From assembly GCF_026000375.1 (NCBI RefSeq), contig NZ_AP026708.1:1552501-1616500 (forward strand): a DNA stretch of 64,000 bases, written 5' to 3'. Positions within the stretch are counted from its first letter, which is position 1. The number at the start of each line of letters is the position of its first letter. Source of the stretch: Pseudodesulfovibrio portus (GTDB lineage Bacteria; Desulfobacterota; Desulfovibrionia; Desulfovibrionales; Desulfovibrionaceae). Of this stretch, positions 7,936-16,303 are shown one piece after another. Under the pieces are notes generated by a model. That model was given only the letters and a program-made list of their open reading frames with translations. It ran no database searches and was not told the origin of the DNA. A program made the position numbers and the translations under genes.

Positions 7936-9333
7936 CTAGGGCTCGACGCTTTTCCGGGCCGCCCGCCGCTTGCGTCGCGACGCCGCCAGGGAAAGGAGCA
8001 TGCCCAGTGCGCCGACCACGCAGCCGCCGCCGAGGACGACCTTCACAACCCGGTTGAACAGGTCGAATACGTCCGTGTCCAGGACCCGGTCGCCGATGAT
8101 GACAGATATGACCATGGAGATGGCCACCATGGAAAACGTCATGCCGATGATGCGCATCTGCCCGGTTATGGCCGTGGCCACCCCGTAGGACTTGGGCGGC
8201 ACGGAGCCCATGATCGTCTTCATGTTCGGCGAGACGAACAGGGCGATGCCCACGCCCATCACGGCCAGCATGACGATGACCGAGGCCATGGAGGTGGCTG
8301 CGTCAAAGGTCGACGCCCAGCCGAGACCGGCCATGGACAGCAGCATGCCTGCGGTCACCAGGGGTTCGGGCGGGTAACGGTCGGCCAGCCGCCCGCACAG
8401 GGGGGAGAGCACGGACTGGACCAGGGGCTGGACCACCAGGATGGTCCCGGCGTGAAGCGGGGTCATGCCGTGGCCCAGCTGCAGGAACAGGCTCATCAGG
8501 AAGGTCAGTCCGAAGGTGGCCGAGTAGTTCAGGAACTGCAGCAAATTGCCGAAGCTGAAGTCCACGTTGCCCTTGAACAGGCCGAGGTCGAGCAGCGGAT
8601 TCTCGCGCCGGGACTCGATGCGCAGGAACACGGCCAGGGCGGCCAGGGAGCCGCCCAGAAGCGGGAACCCGTAGTCCGTGTCCATGTTCGCCCCGCCGGA
8701 CAGGAGCAGCCCGATACAGACCATGGACGCCAGGGCCCCGGCGTAGTCGAAGGGCACCTCCAGACGGCGAAAGTCCCATTTCAGGGCCCTGAACGCCTGA
8801 ACCAGGGCCGCCAGGCACGGGACCACACAGAGGAAGAACAGCCAGCGCCAGCCCAGGATGTCGGCCAGGTACCCGCCCATGAAGGGCCCGGTGGACAACC
8901 CCAGGTAGATGCAGGCCAGGGAAATGCCCAGGACCCGACCCCGCTCTTCGGACGGGTAGACGTCCATGAGGATGGCCAGGCCCGTGGATACCTGCATGGC
9001 CCCGCCCAGCGCCTGGAGCGCCCGGATGGCGATCATGGCATGGATGGTCGGCGAAAACCCGAGGGCGACGGTGGACAGGCAGAAGATGATCAGGCCGAGG
9101 GTAAAGATCCAGTTGCGCCCCATGAGGTCCGAGGCCCGCCCGAAGGCGAGCAGGAACATGGCGTTGACGCCCAGGAATACGGACTCGACCATGGACAGGG
9201 CCACGCCGCTGGCCTGGAAGTCCCGGCCTATGGCGGGCAGTACGATGCCCACCGAGGAAATCATGAACGGCGCGGCGAACTGGGTCGCGGCCACCGCAAA
9301 AAGCACGCCTCTTCGGCGGGATGGAGTATTCAT
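7936..9333 (-). CDS. MFS multidrug efflux transporter (DHA2-like)
   Basis: This 465-aa polytopic protein has around 14 hydrophobic helices and the drug:H+ antiporter patterns: FGRASDLMGRNWIF as motif A in loop 2-3, and GPFMGGYLADILGWRWLFFL as the motif C region near helix 5. A second motif A-like segment, CGRLADRYPP, is in the second half. Its start overlaps the stop of the upstream MarR regulator by 4 bases, so the two form an operon. The likely role is export of a toxic lipophilic compound. The substrate is not predictable. Confidence 0.88.
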   Translation of the reverse strand: MNTPSRRRGVLFAVAATQFAAPFMISSVGIVLPAIGRDFQASGVALSMVESVFLGVNAMFLLAFGRASDLMGRNWIFTLGLIIFCLSTVALGFSPTIHAMIAIRALQALGGAMQVSTGLAILMDVYPSEERGRVLGISLACIYLGLSTGPFMGGYLADILGWRWLFFLCVVPCLAALVQAFRALKWDFRRLEVPFDYAGALASMVCIGLLLSGGANMDTDYGFPLLGGSLAALAVFLRIESRRENPLLDLGLFKGNVDFSFGNLLQFLNYSATFGLTFLMSLFLQLGHGMTPLHAGTILVVQPLVQSVLSPLCGRLADRYPPEPLVTAGMLLSMAGLGWASTFDAATSMASVIVMLAVMGVGIALFVSPNMKTIMGSVPPKSYGVATAITGQMRIIGMTFSMVAISMVISVIIGDRVLDTDVFDLFNRVVKVVLGGGCVVGALGMLLSLAASRRKRRAARKSVEP

Positions 9334-9794
9334 CGGCTCCCCCCCTCGACGGCGACGCGCAGGTTGTCCACCAGCCGGTCCAGCATATCGAGGAACTGGT
9401 CCTGCTCGGACCGGGTCAGCCCGGAGAACAGGGCCTCGTTATGCCGGGTCAGCATTTCCATGAGCTTCGGCTGCAGGGCCCGCGCCTTGTCGGTGGAGAA
9501 CACCCGCTTCTTGCGCCGGTCTTCCCTGTCCTCTTCACGCCGGACCAGGCCCTGGTCTTCCAGGGCCTGCAGGGCCCTGGCCGTGGCCGCCCGGTCGATG
9601 CACAGCCGGTTCGTCAACTCCTCCTGAACGATGCCCTCGAATTGCAGCACGCTCAAGAGAAAGCCGATTTTCCCGCGGCCAATGCCCATTTCCGCCAGCG
9701 GACCGGCCATGTAGGCCATGCTCAGGCGGCTCAGCATGGCCAGCCTTCTTCCGGGCGACCGCTGATGAAATGTTTCCAATTGTTCTTTCTTCAT
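9330..9794 (-). CDS. MarR family transcriptional regulator
   Basis: This 154-aa protein has a MarR winged helix: LQFEGIVQEELTNRLCIDRAATARALQALEDQGLVRREEDREDRR contains the recognition helix and the beta wing. MarR proteins bind DNA as dimers and are released by small ligands. The gene heads an operon with the MFS exporter (4-base overlap), and a strong palindrome lies 26 bases upstream of its ATG (9820-9848), the classic arrangement for self-repression. The inducer is presumably a substrate of the pump. Confidence 0.9.
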   Translation of the reverse strand: MKKEQLETFHQRSPGRRLAMLSRLSMAYMAGPLAEMGIGRGKIGFLLSVLQFEGIVQEELTNRLCIDRAATARALQALEDQGLVRREEDREDRRKKRVFSTDKARALQPKLMEMLTRHNEALFSGLTRSEQDQFLDMLDRLVDNLRVAVEGGSR

Positions 9795-9819
9795 ATGTAT
9801 AAAACCTCTGATTTATATC

Positions 9820-9848
9820 GTTGACTTGTCAATAATTGACCACTCAAC
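9820..9848. promoter_or_regulatory. probable MarR operator
   Basis: This is a 29-bp near-perfect palindrome with 14-bp arms GTTGACTTGTCAAT and ATTGACCACTCAAC around one central A. Twelve of 14 positions match, and the inner GTCAAT-A-ATTGAC is perfect. TTGAC/GTCAA half-sites are typical of MarR operators. A TATAAA-like box lies between it and the marR start on the minus strand, so binding would block the promoter. Confidence 0.75.
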
Positions 9849-9954
9849 TAATCTCCTCGTGTCCATCTGTCAATGCGTTTCAGAAAAGATATTTCGCATT
9901 GTTCCCCGCGAACAATTTGTTGCATCCGGGACGCACTCGTCTGTACCATGCCTC

Positions 9955-10377
9955 ATGATCGTCACCCCGTCCGAACTTGTCGCGCTGGCACTCGCCCGCC
10001 ACCGGGAGCCGTGGAACTGGACCTTCCATTTCGCCGCCCTCACCCTGCTCTGCCCCACCCTCCTGTTCCACAGCTACCTGTTCCTGGCCGCCGCGCTGAT
10101 CCTTTTCGGTGCCGGTTTCTTCCGCCTGGACCTCGACGATCCGCCGGATAACCGGTGGTTCCGTTTCGTGCACCGCGGGCTGGAATGGGAGAAGAACTGG
10201 ATCGCCGCCCCCTGGAACCGGCACAAGACGGGCCGCTTCGCCTTTGCGCTCGCTACCGCCGCCATCACCATCTGGGCCCTCTGGACGCGCGAACCGGCAG
10301 CACTTGCCCTGATCGTCGGCTTCACGGTCCTGGCCTTCGTGGTGGCCGAAAACAAAAAAAAGGGAATCGATCCGTAA
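9955..10377 (+). CDS. small membrane protein, unknown function
   Basis: This 140-aa protein has hydrophobic segments at about residues 25-45 (two closely spaced helices) and again near 95-130, with a basic amphipathic loop WEKNWIAAPWNRHKTGR between. It ends KKKGIDP on the cytoplasmic side. I do not recognise a family. The start at 9955 (MIVTPSEL) is preferred because the longer frame from 9826 crosses the MarR operator. It is divergent from marR. It could be a lineage-restricted membrane protein. Confidence 0.6.
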   Translation: MIVTPSELVALALARHREPWNWTFHFAALTLLCPTLLFHSYLFLAAALILFGAGFFRLDLDDPPDNRWFRFVHRGLEWEKNWIAAPWNRHKTGRFAFALATAAITIWALWTREPAALALIVGFTVLAFVVAENKKKGIDP

Positions 10378-10449
10378 TTTCAGACTGGACAAAGTTGCAA
10401 ACAGTAGCTATTATCATTTACAACACGACCCTGAATGGGAGGATAGCAT

Positions 10450-10803
10450 ATGAGCAACGATTTCCAAGCCTGCAAGCAATGGATCAACGAGGTGAACTGG
10501 GACATGATCCACGAGGACGCCGTCACCCTGTACCTGGAGTGGGGCAACAACAACTATCGTGACGACATGCGTTCGCCCGTGACCCGCAGCGGCGAGTATT
10601 CGGTCTATTTCGCCATCGACACCTGGGACGCGCCCAAGGCGGTTCTCATGAAGATGGACAACTACGGTTCCCAGGTCCTGTGTTCCAAGGAGGTTCCCGA
10701 GAACCTGGCCAAGGAACTCAAGGACGACATCAAGAACATCAAGGGAATCCTGGAGCTGACGCCGCCCATCAAGGAGTGGCTTCGCCAAGAAGTGAACGCA
10801 TAA
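10450..10803 (+). CDS. small acidic cytoplasmic protein (DVU0772-like)
   Basis: This 117-aa soluble protein opens MSNDFQACKQWINEVNWDMI and contains TLYLEWGNNNYRDDMRSPV, with a C-terminal amphipathic helical region ending IKEWLRQEVNA. It resembles a conserved Desulfovibrio family of unknown function that I recall as DVU0772. That recollection is not verified here. GGGAGG precedes the ATG. The 122-bp palindromic repeat begins only four bases after its stop codon, followed by hairpins and a terminator at 11103. Confidence 0.7.
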   Translation: MSNDFQACKQWINEVNWDMIHEDAVTLYLEWGNNNYRDDMRSPVTRSGEYSVYFAIDTWDAPKAVLMKMDNYGSQVLCSKEVPENLAKELKDDIKNIKGILELTPPIKEWLRQEVNA

Positions 10804-10807
10804 CGTC

Positions 10808-10929
10808 GGCTGGCGATAGCGGCACATCTGCACATTTTTCGGGCACCCGGCGGTCCTCACCGTAGCGCTGCTACGCCTCCGGCCGCCGGGCACCCGAGAA
10901 AATGCACAGCTGCACCACTCTCCCCAGCC
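10808..10929 (+). repeat. 122-bp palindromic repeat, copy 1
   Basis: The arms start GGCTGGCGATAGCGG at the left and end CCACTCTCCCCAGCC at the right, with CGTAGCGCTGCTACG at the centre. Inner arm blocks are CATCTGCACATTTTTCGGG and CCCGAGAAAATGCACAGCTG. The same element occurs at 27004, 43500 and 59315. It begins four bases after the preceding stop codon. The strand given is that of the preceding gene. The opposite strand folds better because the arm mismatches become G-U pairs there. Confidence 0.85.
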
Positions 10930-10998
10930 TCGAGGCAGGGAGTTTAAGGGATGTTTTCTTTAGGTAAAATTTCAGGACACGGCAGGGGTTGAAGAGAT

Positions 10999-11102
10999 GG
11001 TTCCTTTTTGGGGAACTTGGCGGATTGACCCGCTGCCGGGTAACGACACCCGGATCGCTCGCCAAGGGTTTGAGGGCGAGCGGCTGAACTGATAGCGTAA
11101 AA
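10999..11102 (+). ncRNA. candidate structured RNA or 3' UTR hairpin cluster
   Basis: Successive hairpins can be drawn. GTTCC pairs with GGAAC (11000-11016), CCGGGT with ACCCGG (11056-11073), and CGCTCGCC with GGCGAGCG (11076-11102), just before the strong terminator at 11103. No reading frame with coding character covers it. It may be a small RNA or a structured 3' UTR of the preceding gene. It matches no RNA family I recognise. Confidence 0.35.
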
Positions 11103-11141
11103 AACCGGCCCATCGCGTTTGCGGTGGGCCGGTTCTTTTTT
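11103..11141. terminator. bidirectional intrinsic terminator
   Basis: A 14-bp stem (AACCGGCCCATCGC / GCGGTGGGCCGGTT, one wobble) with a GTTT loop is followed by six T on the plus strand and preceded by six A, so it can stop transcripts from both sides. It ends the plus-strand unit from 10450 and the minus-strand rnhA unit. Confidence 0.88.
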
Positions 11142-11159
11142 GGGATCGGGAAGGAATGG

Positions 11160-11645
11160 TTATTCCATGCCCTCGTCTTCAAGGAGGTCGCGACCCGAGG
11201 CGGCGTTGCGGGCCAGGTCGTCCACGCGCTCGTTGAGCAGATGGCCGGAGTGGCCCTTGACCCAGTGGAAATTCACGTCGTGGGTCTCCACGAGCGGCAT
11301 GAGCCTGCGCCACAGGTCCTGATTCTTGACCGGCTTCTTGGCCGCAGTCCTCCAGCCGTTCTTCTGCCAGTTCCTGAGCCAGCCCTTGGTGATGGCCTGC
11401 TGCACGTACTTGGAGTCGGTCCAGAGGTCCACGGAACAGGGCCGCTTCAGCGCGCCCAGGGCCACGATGACGGCCAAAAGTTCCATTCGGTTGTTGGTGG
11501 TCCGGCGGTATCCTTGGGAAAATTCCTTGTAATTGTCGTTGTTCCCGCCCTTGTATTCGCCATGGATGAGGACCGCGCCGTATCCGCCGGGACCGGGATT
11601 GCCCAGGCAGGAACCGTCCGTGTACATGGTCACCTTGTCAGCCAT
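11160..11645 (-). CDS. rnhA: ribonuclease HI
   Basis: This 161-aa protein degrades the RNA strand of RNA-DNA hybrids. The four acidic active-site residues are visible: the Asp of [17 protein letters not shown], the Glu of [10 protein letters not shown], the Asp of [14 protein letters not shown] and the distal Asp of [12 protein letters not shown]. The His loop ([17 protein letters not shown]) is also present. Length and motifs are standard. Its start overlaps the end of the upstream membrane-protein gene by 8 bases. Confidence 0.97.
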   Translation of the reverse strand: MADKVTMYTDGSCLGNPGPGGYGAVLIHGEYKGGNNDNYKEFSQGYRRTTNNRMELLAVIVALGALKRPCSVDLWTDSKYVQQAITKGWLRNWQKNGWRTAAKKPVKNQDLWRRLMPLVETHDVNFHWVKGHSGHLLNERVDDLARNAASGRDLLEDEGME

Positions 11646-12150
11646 TATCTCTCTCTTTGCCCAACGATTCGAGCTTGTTGTAAATTTCCACCAGCACCTC
11701 CTGGATAGCCGTGGGCCAGTCGCCCTGCTTGAAGGACGGCAGGAGGAAGGTGCTTTTGAGGGACTCGATGAACTCGGGCCCCAGGGCCTGGCGCATCATG
11801 GGCGGGAACCGCATCTCAACCACGTCGATGGACGGGGCCAGGCCGATGTACAGGGTCTTGGCGTCCAGTTCCGGGACTACGAAATCCCCGCCGTAAATCT
11901 GGATCTTGCAGTCCAGCCCGTAGTCGTCGCGCAGGGAGCGGGTGAAGGAGACGATGAACTTCTGCTGTTCCTTGTCCAGGGTCCCGGTCTCGTCGTAGAC
12001 CGCCCCGTCCAGATTCAGCCGGTCGATGACCCGCTTGTTGTTCTCGGTGAACGCCCAGATCACGGCCGCAAAGACCAGGATCAGCAGAATGGAGCGGATC
12101 ACCTTCTCTTTAGGGGTTTCACCGTGCACTCGGGGGATGTTGATGCGCAT
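11638..12150 (-). CDS. membrane-anchored TPM-like domain protein
   Basis: This 170-aa protein has one hydrophobic helix at about residues 18-34, followed by an extracytoplasmic domain. It opens [25 protein letters not shown], resembling the start of TPM domains (V-D-x-a-g-x-L-s-x-x-x). The downstream [31 protein letters not shown] also fits that fold, although the usual GIGKKG-like stretch is not obvious. The role is unknown. TPM proteins are often linked to envelope maintenance. It overlaps rnhA by 8 bases and is preceded by a 460-base repeat-rich spacer. Confidence 0.6.
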   Translation of the reverse strand: MRINIPRVHGETPKEKVIRSILLILVFAAVIWAFTENNKRVIDRLNLDGAVYDETGTLDKEQQKFIVSFTRSLRDDYGLDCKIQIYGGDFVVPELDAKTLYIGLAPSIDVVEMRFPPMMRQALGPEFIESLKSTFLLPSFKQGDWPTAIQEVLVEIYNKLESLGKERDNG

Positions 12151-12327
12151 GAAAGACTACCTACCGCGTGGCGGGTTTTCGTGCAAGCCCGGCAAGGCCC
12201 CGGGCAGCCCTCCGGGGGGCGGGCTCCGCCCAGCACCCGCCAGGGAGCGAGGCCCCCTGGACCCCCTTGTCGCCTTCGGCGAGAGGTGCGCGGAAGCGGG
12301 AGAACGCGGCTTGGGGCTGCACGGAAT

Positions 12328-12394
12328 GTCCCGAAGGATTCGCGCGGACCAGCTTCGGCGCGCGGAAAGCTGGCCCGCGCGAATCCTTCGGGAC
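12328..12394. repeat. 67-nt hairpin with 28-bp arms
   Basis: The arms open GTCCCGAAGGATTCGCGCGG and close CCGCGCGAATCCTTCGGGAC, extending inward to CCAGCTT / AAGCTGG with an 11-base loop. The single mismatch (A against C on the plus strand) becomes a G-U pair on the minus strand, the strand of the flanking genes. No T-run follows, so it is not a standard terminator. Confidence 0.75.
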
Positions 12395-12544
12395 GGTGCC
12401 CACGCCACAACCGCCGCTCTTCGTTGTCGGAAGCTCCATGTGGTGGCGTTTGGAACAGCGTGTCAAAAAAATGCACGTGTTCTCCAACCACACCCGCGCG
12501 GATGCGCATGGAAAAAATTTAGGAAAAGGAGGGGATGGGGGTCT

Positions 12545-12596
12545 GGGGGAAGGGGAGGAAAAACCCTTTATAAAGGGTTTTTCCTCCCCTTCCCCC
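12545..12596. repeat. perfect 26-bp-arm hairpin, family 2 repeat
   Basis: GGGGGAAGGGGAGG...AAACCCTTTA is followed directly by its exact reverse complement. It lies 17 bases beyond the stop of the ABC permease (12614). The GGGGGAAGGGG arm with a CCCTTT/AAAGGG tip recurs at 20653-20713, and the tip alone at 24081-24110. A T6 run follows on the minus strand only after the CCTAAA module, about 40 bases on. Confidence 0.8.
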
Positions 12597-12613
12597 GGCC
12601 GCCGGAGGCATCC

Positions 12614-13849
12614 CTACCCCTCGCCGCGCAGGGCCTGGATGGGGTCGAGGTCGGCGGCCTGTTTGGCCGGTTTGAGGCCGAAGACGAGGCCCACGGCCTG
12701 TGACCCGGCCAGGGCCATGAAGAACGCCTTCCAGGAGAATTGGATGGTCAGGATATCCAGGCGCGACAGGAACTGGCCCAGGCCGAGGCCGAGGAACAGG
12801 CCGAACACGCCGCCCAGGGCGGTCAGGGCACACGCCTCCACCAGGAACTGGCCGAGGATGGCCGAACTGCGCGCGCCCATGGCCTTCTTGAGCCCGATCT
12901 CCTCGGCCCGCTCGGACACGGACAGGGAGAAGAGGTTGGCCAGGACGAACCCGCCCACGAGCACGGCGATGCCTGCGGTCACGCCCAGGAAGATGGTCAG
13001 CCCGCCCTTGAACATGGACAGAAACTTGAGCACCTCGTCGGCGGTGATGATCGAGAAGTCGTCGTCCTCCCCCGGCCCTATGTGGTGCAGGTGGCGCAAC
13101 AGCAAACGCAGGTTCTCCACATGGGCGGACATGTAGTCCGGCTCGAGGAACTTGATGCGCAGGGCGCGGAAGTATTTGCGGTCCATGTTGAAACGCTGGA
13201 CCAGGGTGGACAGGGGAACGATGATCCGGCTGTCGATGTCGCCTCCCCCGCCGCCGGACACACCGCGCAGGGTGAGCCGCCCTACCACCTGGAAGGGGAT
13301 GCCCGCGATATAGATGACCCGGCCCACGGGCGACTCCTGGCCGAAAATCTCCTTGGACACCTTGTCGCCCAGGATGGCGATCCGGGCGCCCAGCCGCTGG
13401 TCCTCGGCGGAGATGTCGCGGCCCTCGGCCAGGGGCCAGTTCCAGGCCAGGGCGTAGTCCTCGGTGGCCCCGATGATGCGCACGTCCTGGAAGTTTTCGT
13501 TGCCCGACTTGACGGTCTGGCCGAACTTGGCCCGCATGGGGATGACCTGGGACACGCCGGGCAGGGAATCCCTGATCCGCTTGGCGTCCTCGTTGCTCAG
13601 GGTGAGGGTGCGCATGCCCACGGCCCGCTTCTGGATGTTGCCGCCGAAGACCAGGGCCGCGTCCGGCCCGAACATGTCCACGATCTCCACGGCCATGCGG
13701 TTGGCCCCGTCCACGGCGGTCACGATGAGCGTCAGCGAGGCAATGCCGAAAGCCACTCCCAACACCACGAAAAAAGACCTGAGCTTGAAGGCCCAGACGG
13801 CCTCCAACCCCATACTCACTATTCTCGCAGTCTGCCGTATCACATTCAA
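12614..13849 (-). CDS. MacB-like ABC transporter permease
   Basis: This 411-aa permease belongs to the MacB/FtsX type: one N-terminal helix (FFVVLGVAFGIASLTLIV), a large periplasmic MacB_PCD-like domain of about 230 residues, then three C-terminal helices. The conserved SVSERAEEIGLKKAMGAR loop couples to the ATPase. Such permeases use mechanotransmission to drive export of substrates captured in the periplasm. It is the last gene of a four-gene unit (YkgJ-like, HlyD-like adaptor, ATPase, permease). The substrate is unknown. Confidence 0.9.
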   Translation of the reverse strand: MNVIRQTARIVSMGLEAVWAFKLRSFFVVLGVAFGIASLTLIVTAVDGANRMAVEIVDMFGPDAALVFGGNIQKRAVGMRTLTLSNEDAKRIRDSLPGVSQVIPMRAKFGQTVKSGNENFQDVRIIGATEDYALAWNWPLAEGRDISAEDQRLGARIAILGDKVSKEIFGQESPVGRVIYIAGIPFQVVGRLTLRGVSGGGGGDIDSRIIVPLSTLVQRFNMDRKYFRALRIKFLEPDYMSAHVENLRLLLRHLHHIGPGEDDDFSIITADEVLKFLSMFKGGLTIFLGVTAGIAVLVGGFVLANLFSLSVSERAEEIGLKKAMGARSSAILGQFLVEACALTALGGVFGLFLGLGLGQFLSRLDILTIQFSWKAFFMALAGSQAVGLVFGLKPAKQAADLDPIQALRGEG

Positions 13850-13892
13850 CCCCTGTGCTTGATGGCCAACCTGTGCCTGAGGCGATTCCCGC

Positions 13893-14603
13893 CTATCCGG
13901 CCGTAATGTCCTCGACGATGCGTCCGTCGTGCAGCCGGATGACGCGGTCGGCCTCCCGGGCCACCTCCTCGTCGTGGGTCACGAGCACGATGGTGGTGCC
14001 GGCCTCGTGCACCGTGTGAAAGAGCTTGATCAGTTCGCGGGAGGTGGTGGAGTCGAGCTGGCCGGTGGGCTCGTCGGCCAGGATGACCTTGGGCTCGTTG
14101 AGCAGGGCGCGGGCCATGGCCACCCGCTGCTGCTGGCCGCCGGACAGCCGGGACGGCTTGAAGTTCATGCGGTCGGACAGCCCCACCTGCTCCATGAGGG
14201 ACTCGGCCCGGGCCACCAGCTCGGAGCGCGGCCTGCCGGAATACAGGCCGGGCAGGATGACGTTTTCCAGCGCCGTGGCGTAGGGGATGAGATAAAAGGA
14301 CTGGAACACGAACCCCAGCGCCAGGTTGCGCAGGTCGGACTGATGGTCGTCGTCCAGGGTGGACACGTCCTGCCCGAGCAGGTGGTAGGTGCCGGACGTG
14401 GCCCTGTCGAGCAGGCCTATGATATGCAGCAGCGTGGACTTGCCGGACCCGGACGTGCCCTGCAGGGCCACGAACGAACCGGTGGGCACGTCGAGGGTGA
14501 TGGATTTGAGCACCCGGATGCCGGAATCCTCGTCCGCGCCGTCCCCGGCCTGTCGGGTAAAGGTCCGGGTGACGTCGTTCAGGGCGATGGCCGCCTGGGT
14601 CAT
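13893..14603 (-). CDS. MacB/LolD-like ABC transporter ATP-binding protein
   Basis: This 236-aa ATPase has Walker [10 protein letters not shown], signature [15 protein letters not shown], Walker [13 protein letters not shown] and the switch His in [10 protein letters not shown]. The SGGQQQR and DEPTGxLD patterns are typical of the LolD/MacB/FtsE group. The start is one base after the adaptor stop, and the permease follows after 43 bases. In E. coli MacB the ATPase and permease are one chain. Here they are separate genes. The insert [16 protein letters not shown] near the N-terminus is longer than usual. Confidence 0.92.
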   Translation of the reverse strand: MTQAAIALNDVTRTFTRQAGDGADEDSGIRVLKSITLDVPTGSFVALQGTSGSGKSTLLHIIGLLDRATSGTYHLLGQDVSTLDDDHQSDLRNLALGFVFQSFYLIPYATALENVILPGLYSGRPRSELVARAESLMEQVGLSDRMNFKPSRLSGGQQQRVAMARALLNEPKVILADEPTGQLDSTTSRELIKLFHTVHEAGTTIVLVTHDEEVAREADRVIRLHDGRIVEDITAG

Positions 14604-14604
14604 G

Positions 14605-15696
14605 CTACTTCCCCTTCTTGGAGACCTTGTCCCCGGGCAGCACCAGTTGGGTGGCGACCACGTCGCCCTCGGACAGCCCTTCCAGGACCTCGGAGGTCTC
14701 CAGGCCGACCAGGCCGAGCTTGGGCGAGACCTCGCGCGGCTCGGCCTCGGGGTTGTCGCCCATCACGAAACAGACCTGCCGGTCCCGGACCCACTTGAGG
14801 GCGGTGTTGGGCACGATCACCACGTCGTTTCGGGTCTCCACGATGATCTTGCACTGGGTGGTCATCTCCGGGCGCAGGAACGCGGCCTGCTCCCTGGTGA
14901 CCGTGACCAGGGTCTGGTAGTAGACGATGTTGTCCCGGACCTCAGGCTCGGGATAGATGCGGTTGACCACGCCCTCGAAGACCTTGTCGCGATAGGAGTC
15001 CACGGTATAGCGCACGGACAGCCCTTCCCTGACGCGGCCCACGTCGGTCTCGTCCACGTATATCCACATCTCGAGCTTGTCCGGGTCGAGCACGGTGATC
15101 AGATTGGACACGGACAGGCCTGAAACGATGGTCTCGCCCTCCTGCGCCGCCACCTGTGAGACAACGCCGTCGATGGGCGAATAGATGCGCGTGTAGGAAA
15201 GCTGGACCTCCAGGGTGCGCAGCTTGGCCCGACTTGATGCCACGGTGTGCCGGGCCACCGCCGCGTCCTGCACGGCCGTGTCCAGGGAATCCTGAGCCGC
15301 GAGTTTCTTCTGCACCAGGGTCCGCTGCCGGGGAAGATTCTTTTCCATGTAGGCGAGCTTGGCCTGGGCCAGTTGCAGATTGGCCCGGGCCTCGGCGATG
15401 CGGGCCTCGAGCTCGCGGGCGTCGATTTTGGCCACCAGATCGCCCTTCTTGACCCTGTCGCCCACCTTGACCGGGACCGATTCGAGCACGCCCGTGGCCT
15501 GGGCGCCGATCTTGACCTGCGCGCCCACCTGGGCCTGGACGATGCCCGTGGCCTCCAACACGCGGGAAACGCTGCCCCGCTCGACCTTGGCCGTCTGGAG
15601 GACCTTGATCTTCCCGGCCTTCTGCCCGGCGGTGAAAAACCAGATGCCTCCACCGGTGACAAGCACTGCCACGAGAATGAATATGAGTTTCTTCAT
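14605..15696 (-). CDS. periplasmic adaptor (MacA/HlyD family)
   Basis: This 363-aa adaptor has an N-terminal membrane anchor (MKKLIFILVAVLVTGGGIWF), a split biotinyl-lipoyl domain (SRVLEATGIVQAQVGAQVKIG ... YSPIDGVVSQVAAQEGETIV) and a helical hairpin between (about residues 95-160). Beta-barrel and membrane-proximal domains follow. It would link the ABC pump to an outer-membrane channel, which is not encoded here. The start at 15696 is set by a 4-base ATGA overlap with the upstream gene. The longer frame from 15852 is a frame-shadow extension. The C-terminus ends in Lys/Gly. Confidence 0.9.
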   Translation of the reverse strand: MKKLIFILVAVLVTGGGIWFFTAGQKAGKIKVLQTAKVERGSVSRVLEATGIVQAQVGAQVKIGAQATGVLESVPVKVGDRVKKGDLVAKIDARELEARIAEARANLQLAQAKLAYMEKNLPRQRTLVQKKLAAQDSLDTAVQDAAVARHTVASSRAKLRTLEVQLSYTRIYSPIDGVVSQVAAQEGETIVSGLSVSNLITVLDPDKLEMWIYVDETDVGRVREGLSVRYTVDSYRDKVFEGVVNRIYPEPEVRDNIVYYQTLVTVTREQAAFLRPEMTTQCKIIVETRNDVVIVPNTALKWVRDRQVCFVMGDNPEAEPREVSPKLGLVGLETSEVLEGLSEGDVVATQLVLPGDKVSKKGK

Positions 15697-16193
15697 GATT
15701 CCGTATCTTTTTTTGAGGGTTCCTTGTCCCCGCCCTTGCGCAGCTGCTCCTCGAGCACCTTTGAAAAATCGTCCCTCCCGGTCAGCAGCCGCCTGATGGC
15801 CTGGCGAAACGTCTCGGCCCTGAACGAATAGCCGCAGTCGGGCCGCAGCCATCCTCCCTGGTAATATAGCGACTTGGAAGGGTAATTTCTACACAAAGAA
15901 GGACGCTCTTCATATGATGTGCAAAACTTGTCCTCGCCCAGGCTCCTGCAGGTGAAGGTCAGAAACCCGTCCGGGTTGCGCCCCACGCACTCGAACCGGG
16001 AATAGCCGGGCAGTTCCCTGACCATGGCCTCGCAATCCCTTTTCCTGCGCAACCACTTGCCCTTGTAGAGAATCAGGATGTCCGCGCAGCATGAACCGCA
16101 CATCCTGCACTGGCCGACCACCCGCACCGGACTGCCGAGAACCTTGGCCCGGAATCGACGGAACAGGCCGGTGAAAAGCTGCAGACTGGTCAT
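15693..16193 (-). CDS. YkgJ-type cysteine cluster protein
   Basis: This 166-aa protein has the zinc/iron-chelating cysteine cluster of the YkgJ (UPF0153) family: CRMCGSCC near residue 30, then single Cys positions in RDCEAMV and FECVG, then FTCRSLGEDKFCTSYEERPSLCRNYP. The CxxCGxCC and RPxxCRxYP motifs define the family, whose function is unproven. It is the first gene of the efflux operon and overlaps the adaptor by 4 bases. A link to cofactor or metal handling of the pump is possible but inferred only from position. Confidence 0.85.
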   Translation of the reverse strand: MTSLQLFTGLFRRFRAKVLGSPVRVVGQCRMCGSCCADILILYKGKWLRRKRDCEAMVRELPGYSRFECVGRNPDGFLTFTCRSLGEDKFCTSYEERPSLCRNYPSKSLYYQGGWLRPDCGYSFRAETFRQAIRRLLTGRDDFSKVLEEQLRKGGDKEPSKKDTES

Positions 16194-16303
16194 GCCGGAG
16201 CTCCCGGCTTTGTCGGTCCCCGATGGGCACGTCGATCATTATACCACTTTTTCATCCAACTATCCTTGACCTGCCCTCGCAATGTGCCTACTTGTGTCTC
16301 ATT

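Larger units (their letters stand above)
12151..12613. other. 463-base intergenic region built of repeat modules
   Basis: No gene is visible. From left to right it holds GC-rich mini-hairpins (GGGCGGGCTCCGCCC, CCAGGGAGCGAGGCCCCCTGG-like blocks around 12220-12262), a module GGTGCGCGGAAGCGGGAG also recognisable near 24152, the long palindrome at 12328-12394, and the perfect hairpin at 12545-12596. It separates the efflux operon from the TPM/rnhA unit. Confidence 0.6.

Noticed and set aside
10871-11182. 103-codon minus-strand frame ending in SRLGRVVQLCIFSGARR
   Set aside because: The C-terminus is the translated 122-bp repeat. Similar LGRVxQxCIFSG endings appear in frames at the other copies, so this is repeat-derived, not a conserved protein.
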